64,000 bases of DNA from Leucosporidium creatinivorum (taxonomy: Eukaryota; Basidiomycota; Microbotryomycetes; Leucosporidiales; Leucosporidiaceae): contig BCKL01000007.1 in NCBI GenBank assembly GCA_001600635.1, forward strand, positions 148,303 to 212,302, given 5' to 3'. A program made the translations under genes and the position numbers. The notes under the pieces are model-generated. The model made no database searches and had not been told where the DNA came from. It worked only from the letters and a program-made list of their open reading frames with translations. This document shows, piece after piece, positions 1 to 10,065 of the stretch. Within the stretch, counting starts at the first letter, position 1, and each line of letters opens with the position of its first letter.

Positions 1-307
1 GGATTGATCCCTGAGTTGGCGGTCAGGCCGAGTCCTATCGGAGATATTCAGGTGCTCGTTGTGCATGGAACGGACGACGCAGCGGTGAGTCTTTCCAGCT
101 CTGAGCCTCTCCTCCTCGGCGCTGATCTCGATCTCGACGCAGTACCCCTTCGAGCGCAAGTACCACGAGCGCACAGTCAGCGCTGTAGGAGAGGACAACG
201 CCGAGCTCTATGTCGTACAGGACGGCCCGCATTTCGTCACGGCGAGCCACTGGGAGGAGCTGGACAAGAAGATCGTTGAGTGGATCGCGAGGACGGTGCA
301 GAAGTGA
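1..307 (+). CDS. Alpha/beta hydrolase, C-terminal part (partial)
   Basis: The window opens inside this gene, so only the last 80 or so residues are visible. Two exons join in phase 0: 1-84 and 143-307, with a GTGAGT...CAG intron between them. The first exon carries VLVVHGTDD, the usual strand and acidic-residue turn of alpha/beta hydrolases. The second carries GPHFVTASHWEEL, which fits the histidine of the catalytic triad, followed by a terminal helix. The nucleophile elbow lies outside the window, so the substrate and subfamily (esterase, lipase or peptidase-like) cannot be given. The stop is TGA at 305-307. It faces the next gene tail to tail with about 195 bp between them. Confidence 0.65.
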
Positions 308-502
308 GAGTACGGCGTAGAGTAGAGCTTGATGCTGCACATAGACTTTGCTCAAGCCCTGACGTCTCTTAAGGAGCCGCTTTTCTCCTTTCGAAGCTCG
401 GCGCTGCATCCCGAGCAAGAAAGACGAGAGAACGAACGACTAAAATGCATCATCGAACAACGAGCAAACTGCACAATATGAACAAGACCTCCGCCCTCCA
501 CT

Positions 503-2460
503 CTACATGTCCCAACCAGCCCTCAGCATCGCCCCAAGATTGATCCTCGTCGTCGCTCTCGGCTGACCATCCTCCTGGACCAACCCAAACATAGTCGCAC
601 TAGCCCTCTGCGCTCTCGGCGCTCCTCCTGTTGGCGTACCGGCGGCAGAAGAGGAGGTCGAGGAAGGTAGAGGGGCGATTCGGCGCCGAGCGATGGCGGC
701 GGCTTCGGCGATGGCGGCCGAGGTGAGAGGTCGGGAGAGGGGACTGAGGTTGAGCGACGCATCGGATGCGGACGAGGTGGTGATGGGAGGGGAGGCAGCA
801 GCGACGGGCGATTGGGCGAGTGAGGAAGCGGGAGTGTCGTCGGCGGCGGGGTGGAAGAGAGGGGTGTTGGCGGAGGTGGAGGGCGCGGCGCTGGTACCGA
901 TGGATGCGACGGAAGGCTCCTCGGGATGGTGACGGGCCGCCACCGTCTCGCGCATGGCGTCCAATTGGCGGTCGACCGCGGCTCGTCGACTCTCCCTCAA
1001 GATGCTCGCCTGCACTGCCTCGTAATGCTCGCCCCGCAGGCGCTCATCCATACCCATATCCTCCTCGAGCACCCTTGCCATCTCAACCACCCCCTCAGCT
1101 CCCTGGCTCGGCGCTCCTCCGGCCCCCTCTGCTCGGTCCCTCTCTGCCCGCCTGTGCGCTCTCCGCTCCCTCGCAAACGAAGAGAACTCAAAGTCTTCCC
1201 CTGCTCCCAGTTCCTCCTCCTCCTCATCGTCGGGAAAGTGCTCATGAAAGAGCGAGCTCAAATCCCTCGAGTTGCCCTCCCTTGCTTCTGCCCTCGCTCG
1301 ACTGGCGGGGTTCCTATTCCTCACGACGTTGCCAATGCGAATGGCGATAGTCGGGTCGCGCTCTACCAGCTCGGTGCAGAGTGCGCGAAGGTCGTCCGCG
1401 AGAAGTTGAGTGGTCGAGAAGGGCGAAGCGTTGATGGCTCGAACGAGGTCGGGGAGGGAGGCGATGGAGTCGTGAGGATAAGGAGTATCGTCGAGTAGAA
1501 TTGACCATAGCTCTTGGAAGGTAGGTAGGACGGGAATGGTATGGATGGCGAGGGGGAAGTTGGCGCGATTCGGGCGGAGGGAGGACGGGGTAAAGGTCGG
1601 GCGATTGTCCTCGTAGCCAAAGAGGTCGTCCATCACTCTCGAGCGAGCTGCATCCGAGTCGGCGCGTAGGTAGTCGATGGCTCGGCGCAAGTTGCGCTGC
1701 GAGTTGGCCTCGGAGGTGGAAGCAGCGCCGTTCGGCTCGGCGGAGATGTCCCCTGCTGCTCCTTCTGGTCGCCTCTCTCGCCTCTCCCGCTCCACCTGCA
1801 TCCTCAACAACCTCGACACGGTCGGTTGGTCGTGAGGGTGCTGTTCTCCGTAGCCTGCGCCATCGTCGTTCGTGACCGCCCGATACTCGACGTCGTCCTC
1901 CGAAGATGACTCGCTCGTGGTGTCGGAGAGAGCAAGCATGCGACGACCGTTCAGTCTCCATGACCTCGAACCGACTCTTGTAGCTCCCTCGGCGTGGTTG
2001 GCGAGATTGTTGGAGGAGGACGAAGCCAGGCGGCGCGTCGAGATGCCCGAGGTGGAAGCTTGTGGTGCTTCGGTGGTGCTGGTCGAGGCGTTGGCGATGT
2101 GTACAGGCCTCCGCATGCGCACCGTCGTTTCCTGTAGGGCGGTAACAGCGAGGATAGAACGAGAAGCGCGCACGCGATCAGCGGTCCTGCTTCGCTGCAA
2201 GAAGTCGGAGGGCACTCACGTAGACGATTTTCTCCATAGCCGCCATATTAGTCTTGTGGTTGACGTCCAAATCCTTGACAAACTGCTCGTAAGAGACGCG
2301 AGAGCTACTCCGCTTCGGCTGGTTCAAGACGGAGCCGCTGTTTCGGGGTTGTAGACGGTCAGCTAGGGTGTGGGGTACGAGAACAGACGTGTACGTACAG
2401 CAGAGTCTTGACCTTGCTCAGCAGCAGCTCATCGTACGCGTCGGGCGACCAGATGCCCAT
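503..2460 (-). CDS. Ser-rich low-complexity protein, unknown function
   Basis: I do not recognise this protein. Coding exons are 2399-2460, 2220-2337 and 503-2131, joined by introns of 61 and 88 nt; all joins keep frame. The start chosen is the ATG at 2458-2460, which follows a CAG acceptor directly, so an intron (2461-2540) probably lies in the 5' UTR. The N-terminus (MGIWSPDAYDELLLSK) looks folded. Most of the rest, about 600 residues in all, is rich in Ser, Ala, Arg and Glu with acidic runs and little predicted structure. A helical middle part (TFQELWSILLDD and onward, near position 1500) is the best candidate for a domain. It is divergent from the RNase III gene, with which it shares a promoter region of roughly 300 bp. 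Confidence 0.6.
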
Positions 2461-2540
2461 CTGAATCGCGAGTGAGAGGCGCCACCGAAAGGGTTAGCGC
2501 TGAGCTCGAGCTGTAGTCTTGCAGGGCTAGTTAAACTCAC

Positions 2541-2830
2541 TTTGAGCAAGCGAAAGAGAGCTGTAGGTCGATAGAGTCCAAGAGCCAAGTTGTAGGAGGT
2601 CGACAAGCGGAGGGGCGCGGCCAAGTCTCGAGTGCAAGCAGTGCGCAGAGGCAAGCAGGTCCGCTCTCCCTCCTGCTTTGTACTCGCGCCGCTTCACTTG
2701 TGAGTGCTAGCTACAGCTGTGTAGGCTTACAGACAGCTTCTCCTGACCCTATCCTCCTGCAGGCTCCCTGTCCCGCGCTGCTCGCTCTCCTTCCGCTCCG
2801 CCTCGCTTTCGCTGGACACTGCTCTTGAGC
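2541..2830. promoter_or_regulatory. Shared intergenic promoter of two divergent genes
   Basis: This stretch separates the start regions of the Ser-rich gene (-) and the RNase III gene (+). The left end probably holds the non-coding first exon of the Ser-rich gene, because a GTGAGT donor on the minus strand at 2535-2540 pairs with the acceptor before its ATG. That exon has an open frame but no in-frame ATG, which favours UTR over coding. No clear TATA box or other named element was seen. Confidence 0.35.
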
Positions 2831-3812
2831 ATGGCCTCTTCGGCTTCTTCTCTTCAGCTGGATCCACCTCCGGCCTCTTGGCGACCCCCAGGTACTCGTC
2901 TGAACGTCGCCGCTCTCCCTCCGCTGCCGCCCATTCACGATTCGGCGCTCCTCACCCGCGCATTCACCCACGTCAGCTCGATCGACCTCCCAGCAAGCAC
3001 GAGCACCAGCGTCGCCCCCTCTGCCATCCAGCATTTCGAGCGCGAGACTCTCAGCTACGAGCGACTCGAGCTTGTGGGAGATGGAGCGCTGGCGCACTTC
3101 GCAACCGACCTCGTCGCTCGCCGTTTTCCTGCTCTCACCTCGGGCTGCCTCTCCGTAAGCCACGCACCATCTAATCTATAAGTACTATACTCACTGCCCT
3201 TTGCTCTGCAGCAACTGAAGGAAAAGCTCGTGCGCAACGACACCCTCGCCCATCTCGCCTGGGCCTACGGCTTCTCCCCTCGTATCCTTCGCGAAGCCAG
3301 TCGACTCCTTCCACCTCATCGGATCCTTCCTTTGAACGAGCAGCAAGAAATTCTCGCCGACGTCTTCGAAGCCTACCTCGGCGCCTTGGTCACCGAGGGC
3401 AACGCCGAGATTTGGCGCAACTGGCTAGAGAAGGTGTACGCCGAGGAAGTCTTTCCAACTCTTGATACGGCCGCACAAGAGCTCAAGGACAAGGCTCTCA
3501 GGACGCTGGAGACCCGCTACGCCAAGAAGCGGACGGCACAATCCGAAGGCAAGACGACCGAGCCTTCTCTTTCCTCTCTCTTCCCGCTGCACAAGCTGAT
3601 CAGGCTCGGCGACTACAGCTCCTACGCCACCGCCGACCGCGCCGGGACCCGACCCTCTCTTGTCCTGGTCCGACAGCTACGTACAGCGAGCCGGCACCTA
3701 CACTCAGATGCTGTACGATGGAGTCGCAATCGCGGAGGGAGTGGGAGCCAAACAGGTTGAGGCTCGATCGGCAGCCATGGCAGCCTACGTCCGAGCTCAT
3801 CTCAAGTCGTGA
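2831..3812 (+). CDS. Ribonuclease III with C-terminal dsRNA-binding domain
   Basis: Predicted to cleave double-stranded RNA, for example in rRNA, snRNA or mitochondrial RNA processing. Exons 2831-3154, 3212-3548 and 3604-3812 give 289 residues. The RNase III signature is YERLELVGDGAL near residue 76, and the second acidic cluster is LADVFEAYLGAL near residue 156. The metal-binding Glu and Asp of both clusters are kept, so it should be active. The end (GVAIAEGVGAKQVEARSAAM) fits the second half of a dsRNA-binding domain. Reaching that frame needs a GC-AG intron at 3549-3603, which has an AAG|GCAAG donor, a GCTGAT branch site and a CAG acceptor. Without it the frame runs on to a stop near 3760 and the domain is lost. 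At 289 residues it is shorter than yeast Rnt1. A mitochondrial ribosomal relative such as mL44 is possible, but those usually lose catalytic residues. Confidence 0.8.
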
Positions 3813-3848
3813 GGAAGGGAGGAAGGAGGACTCGGCTTTCCCTTCAGA

Positions 3849-4375
3849 AGGTCGGCTTCAGAGGAGAAGATGACGAGACTAACCTGGCTCCGACGATGCA
3901 GGCTGCTTCACATCTATCTCAAGAGATTATTCGACAGCCTTGCTGCCGATCTCGTGCTCGACCGGTGGGTTTGCCGCCGCTCCTTCTCGGCGCTCTCGCT
4001 CATCTCCTCCTCTCGCTTCGCAGGTCTTTCGCCATCGCCCCAAGACACCATCGACACTACCACCACTCCACACTTGACTGTTCTGCGTCGCCAACTGGCC
4101 GGCGTCTTCATCGTCCAGCCTCAAGTTTTCAAATCCCGCCCGCCGAACCTCTCGCTCGGATCGAATTCGCCGTCTCGGTGGGCATGTAGGCGGAGCACAG
4201 TGGCATTTCGTCGGACAGGGTGAGATGGTAGGGTATTGGCTCTGGAGAGGAAAGGCAGAGGCTATACGGGGGGCTGGTGAGGAGTTCGGGGAGTTCGGAG
4301 GCCGCGCTCGCCGGCGATTGCTGCAGCTATGTAGGGGGGTCGGATCGAGCTCGGGTGGGGGCCTAGGTCCTTCTT
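3849..4375 (+). pseudogene. Decayed copy of the SEC10 3' end
   Basis: This stretch aligns by eye to the last part of the intact SEC10 gene at about 29330-29950. It keeps the exon-intron order of the source, including intron sequence with the GGCGCT(C/G)TCGCT(C/G)AT block, so it arose from DNA and not from mRNA. The best part encodes GVFIVQPQVFKS, against NVFIVQPQILKS in SEC10. A second matching block near 4270 (GGGGGGCTG then GGAGTTCGG) corresponds to the last 30 codons and stop region. The middle is shortened relative to SEC10 and the frame is not kept. It starts just after the RNase III stop codon. Divergence at many third and first positions suggests an old duplication. Confidence 0.7.
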
Positions 4376-4683
4376 TTGATAATCCTGTCCTACTTTGCTC
4401 ATCTCTCTGTCAACGTACATCCCTCTACCTTTCGTTTGGACCGAGGAGGCGAGTTTCGGCGGGTCGTGAGACGAGCTCGAGAGCGGCTGAGAGTTCGTCT
4501 TGAGCAAAGTTAAGCCAGCTGTACATCAACAGCATGCACCACTGAAGTTGAAGCGTCAAGTCTGGGCTTCATGCGGGGGGCGCGCCCAAGTCCAGCGCCG
4601 GCGCGCCAGCTTTTCTCCCTCCTCCACCTCGCCGCCGCTTCTCCCTCCCTTACAACCGCTTTTCCAGCCTATTCTACTACAAA
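4376..4683 (+). promoter_or_regulatory. Upstream region and pyrimidine-rich leader of TCTP
   Basis: About 300 bp without a gene separate the SEC10 relic from the TCTP start. The last 80 bp are strongly C/T-rich on the plus strand (CTTTTCTCCCTCC and similar runs) and end in CTACTACAAAATG, a good fungal start context with A at -3. Pyrimidine-rich leaders are common on highly expressed fungal genes. In animals TCTP mRNA carries a pyrimidine tract that links translation to growth signals, but applying that here is inference. Confidence 0.35.
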
Positions 4684-6000
4684 ATGCTCCTTATGATTGA
4701 CACGATTACAGGCGACGAGATGATCTCGGACGCCTACGACGTGAGTCGCTGCAGAACGAGCTTGGGAGGCGGAGCTGCTCGCTTTCCACGATTCAACTTT
4801 CGCCGAGGGCGTTCTGGAGGCGCGGGAGCTGGACGGGGCAGGGGCGACAACTTTATGCACCAGCTGCATACCATTGGAGCAGCCACAGCACCTCCCAGTC
4901 CCTCTCTACAGCTCCCACGGCACGTTTTTGTCGTTCCAGTCCAAGACGCTAACTATCGCCCAATGGGTCGTCTCTGATACAGCTCACCATCGTCGACGAT
5001 GTCATCTACGAGGCTGACTGCCACATGATCACCCTCGGAGCCACCGCCGTTAACACCGGAGCCAACGCGTGAGTCCCGCCGAACCTCTCTCCTCGCCGGT
5101 GCCGCTCCTTCGGAATGGGTCAAGATGGATGCTGGGCTACTCGGGAGCAGCGCATCTTGTATCGGCATTGGAGATGGTGATCTGGGCCTATCGTACACAT
5201 GCTAACTGTACTTCCTTGCAGTTCCGCTGAGGAGGCCGAGGAGGAGACTGAGGATGGAGAGCAGAAGGTCAACAACATTGTCAACTCCTTCCGCCTCACC
5301 GCTACCTCCTTCGACAAGAAGTCCTTCCTCACCTACCTCAAGGTGCGTCGCCGCTCTGGCTTTGGAGCTATCGAGCTCGACTCGGTCGGCGATCCTTCTT
5401 GGGCTCTGCTAACCCTTCCACGTACAGGGCTACATGAAGGAGATCAAGACCAAGCTCCAGGAGACCAACCCCGACCGCGTCGCCGCCTTCGAGAAGGGAG
5501 CCCAGACCTTCGCCAAGAAGTGAGCTTCGCCGATCCTTTCGCCGAACTTCGTTTGCTGACCTCTGTTTCGCTCCATAGGGTTGTCGCTAACTTCAAGGAC
5601 TACGAGTTCTACACCGGAGAGTCGTGAGTCACATCTTCGCAACTGGGGGGGCAGATTCGGACGCCTCAAGGCGTTCGAGCCACCCCGCCGCGCTGAGCAT
5701 GCTGGCTGACCACTTCTTCACTACAGGATGAACCCCGACGGAATGGTCGCCCTCCTCAACTACCGCGAGGACGGAACCACCCCTTACTTGTACGTTGTTC
5801 AGCCTCGAAACGGTTTCTCGGCGATTCCTGACCTTCTCACCGCCCTCCCTCGCTCCAACACCCCTCCGGCACCTCACAACATTGCTACAACGCTTTCTGT
5901 AGCTCATTCTGGCGAGATGGTCTCAAAGGTCGGTCCGATCCGTCTGCACACGAACTTAACACTTACGCGATTTTCCGTCTCCGCAGAGGTCAAGCTCTAA
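4684..6000 (+). CDS. TMA19: Translationally controlled tumour protein (TCTP)
   Basis: A conserved eukaryotic protein bound to ribosomes and microtubules, acting in growth and stress responses. Eight exons (4684-4740, 4983-5068, 5222-5342, 5428-5519, 5579-5623, 5727-5789, 5903-5928, 5987-6000) join in frame to 167 residues, the normal family length. The N-terminus MLLMIDTITGDEMISDAYD and the following VDDVIYEADCHMI are diagnostic. The end is FWRDGLKEVKL. The first intron (242 nt) is much longer than the others and could hold control elements. The intron before the last exon uses an unusual GTCGGT donor. The final exons are tiny, with 14 nt in the last. Identity is certain; the exon ends are read by eye. 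Confidence 0.95.
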
Positions 6001-6387
6001 ACGACTCGCTCCCTACCCCGGTGCACCCTCGTTCTCAGCTTTTGTTCTTCTTTTGGTTTTCTGTAGCGCATCCTTCTTTGCTCATAGGGCTTGGGGACGT
6101 CGGGCTGCTAATCACAGAGCTCTTCGTTCTCGAGATTCCTGGGTCGGGTCCGAGGCGCGAAGAGAGCGGGTTCCGGGGACTTTCGATGATCTCAGCTCAC
6201 GCACACGCTGTAGAATGATGGACGACATCGCGTTAGTCCTCTCAAGGAGGCACATCTACGCAGAGAAACTCGCTTTTTCGGTCGTTGACGAACATCGCCG
6301 AGCTCTCGCCATCTTCACTGTTCGCTACAGCAAGGGGGAGAAAGTAACCGGGCCGATATCGAGAAACACTTTTCGAACCATGAGATG

Positions 6388-6765
6388 ACCTCTGGTGTGT
6401 TGAGGAGCGCCCGAAGAAGATACATGACCAGCTGCTGGGCCGTCGTGGTCGCCATGGTCGGCCTCATCCTCCTCACCGTCTCCGCCATCCCCTCGGTCAT
6501 CTCCAACCCCAACGGCTCTCTCGCATGCTTTGTGATTAGCATTGTTATCATGGGGTGTGGAACCGGAGGGTGAGCTCCTCTCAGCTCGGAGAATGAGCAG
6601 CAGAACCGAGTCTGACCCTTCTCGGCGCCTATCTCGCAGATTCAAGTCCAACATTGCTCCTCTCATCGCTGAGGAAACCAACGTCGAAAACCTTCGTGTC
6701 AAGACCCTCAAGAATGGTTCCTAGGTCACTTTTGACCCCGTCATGAGTGAGTTGGCAAGCAGGCG
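6388..6765 (+). pseudogene. Relic of a PTR2-type peptide transporter
   Basis: A short stretch encodes AMVGLILLTVSAIPSVI, then a GTGAGC...CAG intron at 6571-6639, then FKSNIAPLIAEETNVENLR. This matches the conserved GTGGFKSNIAPLIAEQ region after a transmembrane segment in proton-coupled oligopeptide transporters (POT/PTR2 family). Typical family members have about 12 membrane segments and 550-620 residues; here only about 100 residues are recognisable. An in-frame TAG follows NGS at 6722-6724, after which VTFDPVM still looks like the family. No N- or C-terminal part was found on either side, so it is a remnant rather than a gene. Confidence 0.7.
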
Positions 6766-7065
6766 AGGCAGCTTGGCTTTCGGCGCTCGCCGACTTCGAC
6801 CGACGAGCCTCGCCCGTAGACTAACCCGTGCTCCTCAGCCACCGACCCTTTTTTTCATCACACGTTTCCGATCCTGTGCGTAGAGTTGACTAAATGAGGG
6901 GCTGCCCATTCGCTGAAGTTGCGCGAGAGCTCGCCTCACATCACAGCTCGCCGAGCAGGTTCGCCCTGCGCCGGGCTTTAAAGGTTGAACGAAGATGTGC
7001 GATTGCGAGGATAGAAGCGTGAAAGAACGATATGTTGCTGTAACTCAGCCGAGCCCCGTCGAAGA
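6766..7065. other. Intergenic, no gene seen
   Basis: Between the PTR2 relic and the stop codon of the glycosyltransferase gene. It includes an intron-like stretch at the left end, probably left from the transporter gene, and the 3' UTR of the minus-strand gene. Nothing else was recognised. Confidence 0.3.
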
Positions 7066-9491
7066 TCAGCCGAGAGACCTGCGATGAAGACTGGTCAGCG
7101 CCGAGCCGCAAAAGTTGAGCGCCGAGATGACTTACCAGCTCTCAGCGAGTTGCGAGTATGTGGCGATACTGACGAATGGTGACGAGTCAGCTCACGTGAC
7201 GGCCGCGAGCGGCAGGGGACTCACGAAGAGTCCAATCGGCAGTCGAGCTTCGGCCGAGTGACAGTTCCATGCGGGCCAGCGGCCGCTCGCCCGACGCGGA
7301 TGGTCGAGCCGGGACGACCACGAAGCCAAGTTGGAATCTTGCCGAATCCTGAATGCGCCGTCAGGATCTGGAAGTCGGTCCCTGTGAGCGCAAGAGGTGA
7401 GCGATCGCTCGCGACTCGCGAGCCGAGAAGCAGATCGGCGGAAGCGTACCAGCGAAGGTCCTGAACCGAGGGGCGAGTCAGTGAAGGTAAGAGGAGCAGG
7501 ATGGGGCGCAGCCAAGCTCACCAAGTCTCGGCCAGCGTGTCCATGAAGCCTTTAGCATCGGCGGTGACCTTCTCCAAGTCGAACAGCGCCGTCGACTCCT
7601 TCTCAGCCTGCACCTCAGCCTTCATCTGCTGCTTCCCACCAATTTCAATATGCTTCTGCGCCAATCCCGAGACGACGACCGAGGAAGGGTACGCTCGAAC
7701 GGCATCTTGGCGAAGGTGCGCCGAGTCGGTGATGATGTAGTAGACGATCTTCTGTGAGGGCTTGGCGTAGGTCATGGCGACCTGCTCAGCGCACTCGAAG
7801 TAGTGGCGATGGCGGTCGACGGTGTTGACCATGTCGTCCTTGGCCGAGCGCTGCGAAGGGAGAGAGTGTGTGAGCAGCAGCGCTTGGCGACAGTGTAGCA
7901 GAGAGCTCACCATGTACTTGTCGCCTGTACGGATCTGGATGCCGATAGTGAAGACCGAGGGGAGAGCGAAGAATGAGGTGTATTGATGGATGAAGGCGAG
8001 CGAGGAGGGCTTCGGTCGGATGAGGTAGTTGATGAGCGACGAGTAGGCGTGGTCCATGGTAAAGCCAAGTGCTTCGAGTTGCGGAGCGACCGCAGGGTAG
8101 CGGAAGCTGCGAAGGGTCACGCCTCGGTTCATCGCCTCGTTCTGCAAGCGGGAGGCGAGGGCGAGTGAGAGAGCGAGCGAAAGAGGAGGAGGAGGCGCGA
8201 AAGGGAGACAGGAGGAGGAGCGGAAGGAGCAGTCAGCTATTTGTTCACGCGCTCGCGCGATCTCCGTTGTACTCACGATGATCCAGTCCTCGCGAAGCGT
8301 GGAAAAAATGGGCCAGAATGCATCGAGCACCGGCTCCGAAGGGTTGTGGCTGTGGGTGAGGGTGAGGGCGTTCAAGACGAGAGTCTGATTGGTGTAGATG
8401 TCGCGAGTCGCGGTTGATCCCGGTTTGAAGCGCTGAGACCAGTCGACGTTCGGCGAATCGAAGAGGACGTCGAACGGGAGCGGATGCTCCCACGAGACGG
8501 AGAAGGCGCGGCCAGTGAGGATGGCGTAGAGGAAGGTCGAGGTGATCCCGAGCACGCTGTTTAAGAGCAAGTGAGCGACGGTCGGCAACGAGTCGGAGTG
8601 CAGGGCTCACCGGTCGCCGAGCCCTCCACAGAGCTTCGCATTGGGGCAGCGATACTCGAGCAGCTTCGGGTCTCGCTCGCCGCTCAGAATCTGCAGAAGA
8701 GGACGTCAGCGATTATCGAAGGGGGGAGAGAGAAGCAGTACTGCTGACCTCGGCGTGAAGCTTGGTGTACTCGTCTTCCCATTTTCCTTTTCCGTGTCCT
8801 CGCTGGCGACCAGTCTGCCACTCCTCCAGCAGCTCAGCGTATCTGTGGAGAGCAGAGATGTTATGTTGGTCAGCAAGCTGTGAGCCTTCGATCGGGGTGA
8901 CAAATCGCCAGCTCACTTCTCCCAACTCCCCTCGCCGAACTCCCCAGGCCCTTCGTTCGGCCTCGGGAGGACACCATGAGCTTGTGCAGGCTGAGCAGGA
9001 CGAATCGGCTCTGGAGGAGAAGCAGCTCCAAGTCCAACGCCAACGCCCCGAGAAGCATGTGGTCGAGTCGCGAGCAGCCAGTCTCGCGTTCGGCGATCAT
9101 CCTGCGAGCCGAACAAGGGTCAGCTTAGCCAGGCGCTGGAGGACAGTCGGAAATTTACCTCGTCCAGCTCAGCAATCATCACCCTCAGCGTCTCGTCAAT
9201 CTCTGGCGTCTCCCACTTGTAATCGCGCAGCTTCTCCTCCTCCTCGGTCCACTGCACCGCCTTCTGCTCGACTCCTTCTGCCCATTCCTCGCCGATGACC
9301 TGTCCGTCTTGGCTGCTGAGCGTCTGAGGCGTGGGTAAACCGAGTCCGAAGCTGCTGAGCGATGCGTCCTCTGCATTCGCATGAGTCCCGACCAGCATGA
9401 GAAGGGCGAAGGCGGCGATGCCTCCTCCTATGAGCATTCGTTTGTTCCGCCTGTTGTTCTCCTCGTCGGCGGCCGCCCATGTAGGTAGCAT
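7066..9491 (-). CDS. Fucosyltransferase-like type II membrane glycosyltransferase
   Basis: Likely a Golgi enzyme moving a sugar, perhaps fucose, from a nucleotide donor to a glycan. Eleven exons join in frame to about 581 residues. A short basic cytoplasmic tail (NNRRNKR) is followed by one membrane helix (residues about 19-37), as in type II Golgi enzymes. CGGLGDRVLGITSTFLYA near residue 225 resembles the GGLGDR segment of plant xyloglucan fucosyltransferases (GT37). IGIQIRTGDKYM fits the basic donor-binding motif, and SGFGKIP near the end fits the last conserved motif. The best model needs an 11-nt exon (7450-7460) before exon 7225-7381, then small exons 7136-7168 and 7066-7078. The start is the first ATG before the membrane helix. 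Family placement is inference from motifs, and the acceptor is unknown. Confidence 0.7.
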
Positions 9492-10065
9492 CTCTGGTAG
9501 ACCGAACGAAAGCGGTCGGATGTGGGCGTCGGCCGAGTCCTGGAGCTGGCTGTGAAGGGCGAAGTGGGGCGCTGTCGGCGGAAGCAGCTGCTTGTCGGCG
9601 TTGTCGGCGAGTGCTGCAGTCGACGAGGGCTTGAGCTACAGAAGTCGGGAGCAGCTGCAGACGAGCAAAATGTAGTCGGAGTCGAACTTGGCAGGGGCAC
9701 GGTCCGCGCCGTCAAAAGAGAGGGGAGCGAGACGAGGACTGTGCGGCGCAAAGGATTCCCCGTCGAAATCGCTACAGAAAGCTCGGCGGTAGGTGGTAGA
9801 GCAGAGCATATTGAATCACGATCATCATGAGCGGCCGACGAGCCTGGTAGCGAGTTGTAGTCGACTGCGAGGTGAGCGCTAAGAGACAAAGGGCCGATGG
9901 AATCTCAAGTTCTCACCTCGCTTCTTTCCCTTCGCCGAATCGCTTGATCTTCTCGCTCATCTTGCCGCCGCTCGAGACACTAGTCGAACCACTCACATAC
10001 CCGCTACTGCTCTACCAGCCGTTCCCGCCATCGAATCAGCTGTCTGAACGCCCTCATCTCTCGAC
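9492..10065. promoter_or_regulatory. Divergent promoter region
   Basis: About 570 bp between the starts of the glycosyltransferase (-) and the BTB gene (+). Open frames run through it on the minus strand, but their Ser/Pro/Thr-rich translation looks like antisense or UTR noise. No named promoter element was recognised. Confidence 0.3.

Noticed and set aside
9428-9889. 153-codon minus-strand frame upstream of the glycosyltransferase
   Set aside because: Its Ser/Pro/Thr/Arg-rich translation lacks any domain, it lies in another frame from the membrane-anchor start, and it fits 5' UTR or promoter DNA better.
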